Below, one piece after another: positions 1 through 10,900 of a DNA stretch of 64,000 nucleotides. Position numbers and translations under genes: made by a program. The notes beneath the pieces were generated by a model that ran no database searches, was not told the DNA's origin, and saw only the letters and a program-made list of their open reading frames with translations. The DNA comes from Trichoplusia ni (lineage: Eukaryota; Arthropoda; Insecta; Lepidoptera; Noctuidae). Location of the stretch: NCBI RefSeq assembly GCF_003590095.1, contig NC_039481.1, positions 6,262,001-6,326,000 of the forward strand, in the 5' to 3' direction. Numbering within the stretch: position 1 is the first letter of the stretch; each line of letters begins with the position of its first letter.

Positions 1-3000
1 GTTTTAGGAGATCTTGTTACTATTTTATTGATAATATCCGATATGTCACTAACATCTTCATCATCAGAACTGTTTAGTAAGCTTAAACAATGTTTATTTA
101 TACCTTTGTTTTCTTTATCATCATTCACATCATTGGAAAATCTACTATCACTGGTAATAGGCGCAAGGTCTGGGTAATCATCGCAATTAATAGACATTTT
201 TCTTAAGCTTTGCCTCAAAATCTGCATTGATTTCTTGCTAGTCCTTCTCTTTTTGCTTGCTATGAAACTGTGTAGAGTCTTTTGTTTCTTAGTATTGTTT
301 TTAATTTTCCTCTTTAGTTTATTAACTGGTACACTGACATTTAGAATACTAGTGTTGGGGTCTTTATGTTCTGAACCTGTTTTTGTCGTATTTGATTGTT
401 CTGTGAACTTCATATTTTTAGGTTTTCTATTATATTTTCTTTTAGGTTTTGTTTCACTATCTGGGTTATCGTTTTCTTTCTTTTTTCGTGTCCTGGTCTT
501 CTTTTCTTTCGGTGGTTTCTTGATGGATTCTTCGTAAGCGTCTACTATTTGCGGGTAGTATTTCCGCATTAAATCTTGTCTTTCAGTTGTTGTCCAAGCA
601 ACTGATGGATCCTCGTCTTCTGTAAATAAAAATGGCACTAATCAAAACATGTTTCGAATAATAAAACGTACTTTTACAAAATTTTACGAATATTTTTGCT
701 GTTACTGCTTACCTTCAAACTGATTATCTGGGATGAGTCCTTCATATTGGCCGTTGATATCGGCCCATACGACTTCGTAACTTGGGACACCTGTATTTGA
801 AGATGCAATAATACAGAACAGACTAACATGAAGAGGCAGGATAACCAAACAAGTACAAATTGAATTCTTGATTCCATGTCACCTCACCTCTGGGGTTTCG
901 TTTCTTCTTTATCAATGTTGCCTGGATGGTCCTGCTCGGTACATCATCTTGTAGGTGCCACTTTGTCAGCAATGGTAGGAACTTCTCCACACAATATCTC
1001 TCTGACCAATCCAACTTGTTCGTCATAAGTTTCTGGAATAATACTCAAAATCAAAATCAAAAGTTTTTATTTCAAGTAGGCCGTTTTCCAGGCACTTAAA
1101 AAACGTTAAGGTGATGGCTCTAGTTGCGCGGTTCCATGCAATGCAATGTATGTCTACTAATATGTCTGCTATTGTTTACACCGACTATCGAGAGTTACCA
1201 AGTGTTTTGGTACAAAGCTCGACTCTTAGGCCTCTCGCCTCTCGCCTCGACTATTAGGAATTTTGCTTCGTAGGGGTTTCCCCTAGAATTGGCTACAAAA
1301 TAAATGAGAACCAAAACAATGAAATGTGTCAATGTATACGCTAGTTATATTTCTTAAGAAAACCTTAATTCTTATAATAAATTATTAAATAATTACCATA
1401 AATTTTATCAAACTTGGGGTGGGAAACTTTAGTCTATCGACGTCTATCTTCTGCGGCGGCGTGTGCATAAACTCTTTCATAACTTTGGGCTCCGGAAACG
1501 GTGCGCCGCAGGTCAACGCTCGCTGACGGAGAGATAGTTCTCGCTTCACTTCTGCTACCTTCGTTCTGACGAAAAGTTGGACTTTAGATTGTATTTCATA
1601 TGAATATTGTATGAAAATGTATATATTTAGCATATAATTTTCATCACATGCTAAGAAATATGAGATTGCAGATATAAGAAACTAAAGTAACATGTCCCAC
1701 ACACCAATATTATGTAATAATTGTGAGATAAATTACTTAAATGTGGTATTGTAATTGAGGCTCTACACAGTAGCCAATAAAGTCCATATTTGAATGCAAT
1801 TGTTTTGGAATATCAGACCGAAGCATCGTCTCTTATTATTTAAGTTAATAACATAATACTAAACAATGATAAATATATTTAATTACTTATGTCCAGTATC
1901 ATCGCAGCCACGATTAGTGACACAGACGGGGCAGCCGTGTCGGCCGTGCGTGCGGCCGGAGTGTCCGCAGCGGTCGCAACGCCCGGGCACATTCAGCCAC
2001 CGGTTTTTTTCTTCAAAGTGCTGTGGATTTGTCACCCATGACAATAACCTGATGAAAAGAATCACAATCTTATTGCAATTCATTCAAAACCGTCGAATTG
2101 TAATGAACAAACAAATTTTTTCATTACTCTAAATTGATGGCCATCAGAATTAAGCCTCCAAGCATGAACTGCATAAGTTAGAGCAAGAATTTGTTTTTTG
2201 TTTTATTAAGTTTAATGTGCCTATGTCGTGCGGATTTTGTTATAGATAGATAGATAAAGATATAAATAGTTATGAGCACCTTCATATGTCAGAAGTAACA
2301 TTAAACTCTCAGACACAAGACGGCTTCGATTTCCAATGACGCGAGTCAAAACTTTTTTTAGCTTGTATGCGGCTTTAGTAATTTGGATAAGTACTTAAAA
2401 TTTCGCACATCCGAGACTTGTGTCGCGTCGATTACGAACGGGCTATTATTACCTAGGTACAACATCCTTTTCTGGAATACTATGCAAGAATGACACAGCT
2501 GTGGTTATAGACGACCCACATGCTCCAATACCATAGTCACACCCACACAGCAAGGCGAGAGCCACCATCTTGTTGCGACCAAAACCTTAAATGAAAGAAT
2601 AAAAACACTGTAAATTGAACTTTAATAATCCGAACATAACGACTAAATGCATTGTATGTATTGCTTTTCTTAGATTAGTTTTTTTTATTTACCATTGCTT
2701 TTGTACATAATTTCGGCATCGTAACAGTCCACAGAGCCTTGCAGAGCGCCGCCGCCTGCAGAGTTAGACACGCTGAAGTTGCGGTACACTCGCCGCGCAC
2801 CATACGCAAAGCAATCCGAATCCTGAGACACTACTGCGTCAACCAACTGTAAATAATGATTTTAGACAAACAAATTAGCCATAGTATAAATAATTTATCC
2901 AGAGGTCTCAGGTATAGCAAGACTCCAAGACTAAGAATTTATGGGCTATAAAAATTTAAGTGAACTTTACACATCCTTGGGGCCAATTTGTTGTCAATGC

Positions 3001-4135
3001 CAATGCCAATGCCAATGTATTGTCATCAATAATATAAAATGAAAACTTTTCAAACTGGACAAAGATTTAATAGCAGCACTGCTTAAAATGGATTATCCTG
3101 ATTCAGCCACTGGGAAGAAAAATGTTTAAAGCTTTTGTTTTTGCCTATTTTGTCTTAAATAAAAAACAACACTACTGACACCATAGAGCAGAAGATATAA
3201 AAAGTAAATACAAACACCTTGTTCATTCAGGTGAGCACATGTGGCCTCTGCTTCTCCATGTCCTTTAACACATCGGACTCCTAATGTCTTCAGAAGTGTT
3301 TCACACTGAAAGTAAAACATTAAAAATTTATATTAAACTTCTCTTAGCATTTTCTTCCTGCAGATTTAAAAATGTTTACAATTGAAATAACAGAAGAAAG
3401 AGGCCTTTATTATTAGACTGATGGAACCTGACCAACATGAAACTCACCAATATGGTGCCAACCACTATAATATAGACCTCTCACTTAATTGAAATATTAA
3501 TTTTCATCCCAGAGATTACTTATATATAGAAACACTTACTTCTTTTAAAACATTTTTGAATCTCTTCCTGGCAACATCAGGTTTTTTGTTGCTAACTGCT
3601 GTTTCGGACCTAGGTGCAGCACCTTTGAACTGCAAGGCATTGCGGGCAGCCATGACATCTCTTTTCAGCTCTGGTGCGTCTCCTTCAAGTACGAATATTG
3701 GCTTAATGTCAGCCAATATCAAGTACACGGTTCTAAAGAATAGATTCCTGAAAAAAATATTTTTAATTAGAAGCTTTTGTAATGTGCCCATAATATCCGA
3801 TATTACATATTGATACTTACATCCATTGCATGTTTGTATTCATCTTATTTATTTCTATAATAATAAAATGAGTAGGTACCTTAAATACAATTTGGGTTGA
3901 ATATAATATTCGGTCACATTCTGACTGTCGCAAATCCATCCTGATAAATCAACAGCGAGGGTTTCTCCTCGTACCTGCAAGGGTATATGTATTTATGTTA
4001 TTACGGAAAAATTCCAATTTACAAAGAATAACAAATTGGAGTTTTTAATAATAAGTGAGTCATGTATCTTACTTCGTGTAATGATTTTTTCTCACTGTAA
4101 GGTGTCAACACAGTCCAAAGGCCCTTAATTCCCAT
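1..4135 (-). CDS. Gen: Flap endonuclease GEN / Holliday junction resolvase (3' end off window)
   Basis: Rad2/XPG-family structure-specific nuclease that cuts Holliday junctions and flaps in DNA repair. Coding exons, read leftward: 4135-4073, 3974-3880, 3747-3540, 3305-3216, 2846-2693, 2585-2453, 2048-1887, 1565-1397, 1032-888, 790-713, 619-1. They join into 638 codons with no stop, and the frame is still open at the window edge. The start MGIKGLWTVL is the family's N-terminus. Metal-binding acidic residues are visible at D30, E74, E140/E142 (GEAEA) and D161/D163 (SQDSDC). GCDYGIGACG (218-227) is a divergent helix-two-turn-helix. A cysteine cluster follows (C272, C275, C287, C290, C296), then the GEN chromodomain (about 345-435) and a lysine-rich tail with QKTLHSFI at 545-552. 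All junctions are GT-AG and phase-consistent, except that the exon 4 donor needs the second GT of a GTGT tandem. Assignment rests on recalled similarity to fly and human GEN1. Confidence 0.93.
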
Positions 4136-4986
4136 TTCAGTTTGTACTTTCTGTTATAAATTATTGAGTAGAACTACCTACATTAAAAAGAAACACAATC
4201 GAACCAAACAGTAATCCCATTCAAAATCGGTTGAATGTCAAATGTTGACGTTATCATTTTAACAGTCTTGCTAGCAATTGGGTTGCCAGTCTATTTGTAA
4301 CAAATACTGTTACACCCTAATTAATGTATTGTAAACCAAATGATAAGTCATTTAAACAAAATAAATTAATGAGTGAAAGGCAGATTTAAAAAATCGCTGC
4401 ACTTTCGTTTGTAGTAGTCCATTACCACAAAGTGAACGCTGCATTAGTATCATAACAATACGCATCTGTGACGTTTCAAAAACAGATTCAGACGAAGACG
4501 TCACAAATTTTATTAATAAGTAGTTTTGTCTCCCTTCCACTTAGGTAATAACGAATATTTTATCCTGTAGTCAGCTGTCATGCATGTGATTTGTGTGTTT
4601 GGGTATATTTTGAAATGTTATTATCAAACATGTTTATTCAAAAGAAAACTGTAAATAAAGAGAACGATGATGTAATTAAATGTTTACTTGTTGTAATAGC
4701 TCGATAGCAGTCCTTACGCTTGCTTAGTATTAATAGTACTCTCTTTATATTTTAATCATGCCAAGAAATAAGTTGATTGTTGTGCTACTAAATTGCTAAT
4801 GAGTTGATAAGAATATGATAATTATTTCGGCGATAGTATCATTATATACATTATTCAACGTTATCAGTCAGTGGTTGGGCTTGGCGACAAACGTAATCTT
4901 AAACAAACCACGCGTTTCGGACTATCTAAGCAGATAAGTTACGAAACTTTGATTTAATTACTGTTTCACTCTATAAGACTGCAATC
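4136..4986. promoter_or_regulatory. Head-to-head intergenic region between Gen and Mccc1
   Basis: About 850 bases separate the Gen start codon (minus strand) from the Mccc1 start codon (plus strand). The interval must hold both promoters and both 5' leaders. It is AT-rich and shows no TATA box that I would trust. An arthropod-type initiator match (TCAGTC) lies at 4864-4869 facing Mccc1, without a matching DPE 28 bases downstream. An in-frame TAA at 4927-4929 shows that the Mccc1 ORF cannot extend far upstream of its ATG. The start of transcription on either side is not established. Confidence 0.55.
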
Positions 4987-7900
4987 ATGTCTTATTTAAG
5001 GCATCTATACAAAAATGGGTAAGTGTTATTAAAATAAGTTGAAAAGTATTCAAATATTTTATTCATTGATTTATTTGTATAAATGCTTGTGAATTTAATC
5101 ATAGATTGAAAATAAATTTTGCATGTCACTTCACTTAACTGCTATCAAATAATTATGTATGCCCCTGCAAAGCTTGATTCTGTAGTTAAGTTTAATTTCA
5201 TTGTTTTTTTATTATTTCAGTGTGTCACTTAACTTGCAATACCCTGCAAGGTTTAACCATGCACAGCAACTCAAGGAAGAAGTACAGAGACGGCAGATCA
5301 GCAAGGTGCTTATCGCCAACCGTGGTGAGATAGCATGTCGGGTCATGAGAACCGCTAAGAAGCTCGGAGTCAGGACAGTGGCAGTGTATTCTGACGCTGA
5401 TAAACATGCCATGCATGTAGAAATGGTAAGCCATCATTCATAATATTATTGTACCAAACATACATTCATAACAACTACATAGATTTAAGATAATAGTCAC
5501 TGTTGTTGATATTGCATTTCCTTCCATTTCAGTTTATCTGTTTATTTGACCCATAAATTCTATGAATGAAGGTTAAATTTTATTCAGCATACAGTAAAAA
5601 TGTGTTTGCAGAAGGACACCTTTTGTTTAGTTAATGTTAAAGTTTGAATACTAAACATCTTCAAAAACATCAAATTATCATCTTTATTAAAATTAACTGT
5701 GCTGCTGTGGCCTCAAAAAAGGGTTAAAAAGAAAGAAAGAAAGAAAGAAAGACCTCTTTACTGTGAAGTCTTATACTTTTTAATTTTATAGGCTGATGAA
5801 GCATATCACATTGGGCCAGCACCATCAACACAGAGTTACCTCAATGCTGCTAAAATTCTGGAAGTGGCCAAGAAGTCCAACAGCCAGGCCATCCATCCTG
5901 GCTATGGGTTTCTGTCCGAGAATGTGGAGTTCTGTGAGAAGTGTGCCAGTGAAGATGTCATATTCATTGGACCTCCACCTAAAGCTATCAGAGATATGGG
6001 TATTAAGAGGTATGTGAAAAACAGTAGTACTTGTAGTTCTAAAATCAGTATAAATTTTATCTATGCAGTTGTCTCATTCCAGTAAATATTACAATCACTT
6101 ATTAGTATTTTGAAAACCATTCTTGCAAACATGTTGTTATGAAATTTTAATAATAATAATTTATTGTTATAATTTCAGTACATCCAAAAAAATAATGTCA
6201 GAAGCTGGAGTGCCCATTGTGAAAGGTTATCATGGAGAAGAACAAAGCATAGAGAAACTACAGGCTGAGGCTCAAAGGATAGGATTCCCACTTATGATTA
6301 AAGCTGTTCGAGGTGGTGGTGGAAAGGTACCTAACCATAATATTAATCCACCTATCCCCAAGTGGAACTAACGCCATCTCTGATTGTTTATGTGAACTAC
6401 TTCAAACATTAAGTGACTACAGTGTTTTATTAATGTGATGATGTAGAGCTTTGCTTTTTTTGTAGCTGATAATGTGATGAAATTAAGTTGTATCTTTAAA
6501 GCAATATTAAATTGTTCAGGGTATGAGAATAGCAATGACGGAAGCAGACTTTTTGCCGCAATTGGAGTCAGCGAAACGTGAGTCCCTTAAATCCTTTGGA
6601 GATGACAACATGCTGCTTGAACAGTATATCACAGACCCCAGACACGTTGAAGTGCAGGTTGGTTGTTTGTTTATAAATGTATACATTTTATTCTTTAATA
6701 ATTAACGGACTTTGTAATCTCATAGCCTTTGTATGCTTATTTCCTTATAAGAAATTCCTACAAAAATATCGAGTGTGCAAAACAAGTCTCTCAACAATGT
6801 TCTACTGGTTTAAAACAGTGGTGACTTTTTCTGTGACTTTTTTTCGGTTTCAGGTTTTCGCCGACATGCACGGAAACGCTGTCCATCTATTCGAGAGAGA
6901 TTGCTCTGTCCAGAGACGTCACCAGAAGATCATTGAAGAAGCACCAGCTGTAAGTAAACACAGCCAGATGTGACACAAAAACTAAAACAAAAAGATTTTA
7001 TAGAGGCTTCAGTATTTTTTTAATATGACCCTTAATGTATCCCTACATAAGATCGAGTTTTCTTCGTTTCTCTCATTGTTTTGTTGCGTTCTAGCCAGGG
7101 ATCTCAGAAGAGACTCGCAGGTCTCTAGGTGAGGCTGCTGTGCGTGCCGCTAAGGCGGTAGGCTACGTAGGCGCAGGCACGGTCGAGTTCATCCTACATC
7201 GACAGACACACGAGTTCCACTTCATGGAGATGAATACGCGTCTGCAAGTCGAACATCCCATTTCTGAGATGATTACTGGTTCGTATATATTTTAGATTAT
7301 TCGTTTAAGTATTTCATGTGCTCTTGCATAATCTGTACGAATAGCCTGAGTCTGGGTGTCTTTGTGCATATGCCTTGAAAGTTTGTGGAACACCCCGCGA
7401 ATCAATTTTGTTAAAGCTATTTAATCAGTGTTTACTATTTCATTATTTTAAGGAGATGAATCTTAAGTAATCACAAGTATAACAAACTTTTTCTTGATAC
7501 CCTATCCAGTAGATACACCACAGCGAGGTCACTCAAAGTAAAATTGCTGAAAAAAAGAACGATTTTAAATATTAAATTGTTATATATAAATTTCATTTTC
7601 CAGGTACTGATCTAGTGGAATGGCAGCTTCGTGTAGCGGCGGGTGAGCAGCTCCCGCTATCCCAGGATCAGATTATCCGCAATGGTCACGCAGTGGAGTG
7701 CCGCATCTACGCTGAAGAGCCGCGCGCCGGGTTCTTACCCCGAGCCGGCACTCTACACCGCCTCACACAGCCAACACCTGAAGAATTTGTCAGGGTTAGT
7801 GATATTTGACTACCTCGTCATAAAAGTTATAAGCAACTTTGTTCAATATTAAGAGCGCTATAGTTGTCTATCATAAAATTCTCAGAGGTTTTTGCATGTT

Positions 7901-10900
7901 AATGGACAGAAATTGTTATGACTCAACAAAAACAAATTTAAATTGTGTCAGCATTATTCCGCTTTTTCTCGCCCTTTTTCTAAATATGTTTAAAGGAAAA
8001 AAATAATGCTGTCAATATAATAAGTATACTTAACTATATCTATATATACTAACTCAAGCTCCTGTATCTATAGTAAAATATTATTATACTTGCATGTTGC
8101 AGGTGGAGACGGGTGTGCGTGAAGGGCAAGAGGTATCGGTGCACTACGATCCCATGATCGCCAAGCTCGTAGTGTGGGGCCGCGACCGTAACGAGGCTCT
8201 CGCCAAAACCAGGGCAAAGCTCTCTGAGTATCAAGTATGTAACAATCACATTTTGTTCTTTAAAAACATTTTTTTTGCAGCTATCTGAATGATTTAGCCA
8301 TGTAATTCGACTCCTAGGACAGTTGTTAACTCACCTAAGGTGACAAACAACAACTGGCATCTGGAGTCGAAATGAAGTGTTTTTTTTATCTAGCGTAATA
8401 ATTTTAGCGGTATTACTTAAAACAAATATGGCGTCACGCAGAACTTAAATGTCACTTTTGTTTTCCATGTTAATTACTGTCGAGTAAATGTAATTTGACG
8501 TCATATGTTATACATTCAATTACCAACAGGTGGCCGGTTTGGAGACGAACGTGAACTTCCTGCTGCGCTTGTCGGGCGCGAGCGCGTTCGTGTCGGGCGA
8601 CGTGCACACAGCCTTCATCCCGCAGCACGAGGCCGAGCTGTTCCCCGCCAGCGACAACACGCTCAGCCAGCCGCGCGCCGTGCAGGCTGCACTCGGACAT
8701 GTACGGAACAGAGAGATTAATACTTTGCCTTGAATATTAATCGAGTCAATTCTGGAGGGTCTATGCCAGAAAAGAGATAAAAATATATGATGTTTTTTTT
8801 TTCAATTATTATGTTGGCAAAATGCTTTGGAGGATAGGAATAGTGACAAATTTAGTCCAATTTCCATTCATTCGTCGGCAATATAAGTAGCGGAATCGGA
8901 GACTAGACATAATGACGAAAGCTATAAACTTTATTTTATTAGCTTTGGTTAACGAATTAATCTAACTTTTAATCAGTATCTCAACCATTTCGATTGCTGT
9001 TTTGTTTTTTTTTTGGAAACACCGCGAATGTCTGCCGACTCAAGCCTAAGTTCAATTCGATTATAAGATCTCTTTGCTGGAAACAATGCGAATATCTGCC
9101 GACTCAAGCCTAAATTCAATTCGATTACAAGATCAAAATAGTTCATATGTTTGTATTCCTTACAGCTGCTTATCAATCAAGTATCAAGCACAGTGACTGA
9201 AAACTGGAAAGGCATCTCTGTGGCGCCTCAGGCGTGGAGACCTAACTTCCAACTACAGAAAACTGTGCCTTTGAGGTTCGACGAAAAAGGTAGAGATTTT
9301 CCTAATATTTTAGTAGAATTAATTATTCATTGTGTATTTTTTTGGCATAAAATGTGACACAAAAATCTAAAATAAAAGGACGATTACATGCATTGGTAGA
9401 TTCAGTAGATCGACCATTAATGTAAAAACAAAATTACCACCAGTTTTCACCTATGTATAGTCTAGTCTATAATATTACGACTAACTGTTGTATTATTTTT
9501 CAGATATCACAGTAACTGTAAAATACGAACAAACACCTAACACATACCAAGTGAAGGTGAACGATGGTGAATGGTTGCAAGTGGAAGCGTCACTACAGAA
9601 CAGTGAGTCCGGCCTGAGACTGAACACGCTTATTGGCGACAAGAGAAGCAACGTGGGGCTACTGACGCATGAGGAACAAGTTCATATCTATGATGAGGTA
9701 AGCAGACAAGGAAACATGAAAACATTGACCAGCAGGCTTACTATCGACAGAGACGAGTTAGTACTCCATAAGCAGATACAATTCATAGGTAATTTGTGAA
9801 GTGGTACAAGTTGAAAACATGCTTGTTCACGTTTTACGACACTCGATAGCTTCTCGATCTTGTGTTTTTTTTTTATAAAACTACTTTGGGATTTGAATCA
9901 AAACCAAAAACAGAACGAAACCAGTGTCGATCAGTTCTGTGACGTAATAATAATAATTATATTGATAATGCGTCCATAACGGTCATCATTAGTAACCATA
10001 CCTTATATAAGACATAAGAGCTTATCAATGACGCAAAACGTATTTCATTACCAAAACAACAACATGATACGCATATATCCTTTTTAGAATATATTTTCGT
10101 GGCAGGCGCTACATACTTTTACGTACGGTTTATGAACTGGCAACTATGTATGTATATTCTGAAGCAAATTTAAATTAAAATCGCGTATACTCTAAGTTAC
10201 AGATTTTACAGAACCGTATAAATAGTTTATGTAAGACAGATTGCTTTTAGTATTTTGTCAGGCACTTTTCTAACCATCAATAGGTTTTACGATTGCGATG
10301 ATTTAAATATACAATTTTTAAGGATAAGATATGATTTTCTTATTATTTCAATTTAATTCTGACTGTATTTAGTAGACAATAATTAACAAATTTGAATCTA
10401 ACTTTTTGCAACATTTATTTTCAGTGACCTTTCATTACATTACCTTGAACAAAAGTTAATTTTTCATTATACATTACTTTGATCTCAAAGGTTATCTTCG
10501 AACTGAAATAACTAATGTATTTGTATAAAAATAATATATTTCTGTATTTTTAGTCCAATGTAATAATATTAGACGTGAGCAAGGCCAGAACAGATTTCAC
10601 AATTAAAATTGTCTTGTCTTTGAAGTTTTGAGGAATGAATAATAGTATAAAAACCATTTTTTTTATCCAAGTATTTATTAACTCAGTATTGCATATTCTA
10701 TAAATAAAATAATTCTTATAGAAGAGCCGTGATTATAAAGAAATTTAACAACTAAATAAAGTCGCTTTTTAATAAATTGGTGTCAACAATAAATAATGAC
10801 TCACATCACAAAAATCCAAATAAAATTGATGACAAACATTTATCAACACGCATGCTATTTTCTAGCTGACAGCACCGGCAAAACATTGACATCTAAAAAT

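Noticed and set aside
9698..9799. Extension of Mccc1 exon 12 to the end of its open frame
   Set aside because: GTAAGC at 9698 is a good donor and only splicing there joins the biotinyl-domain exons in frame.
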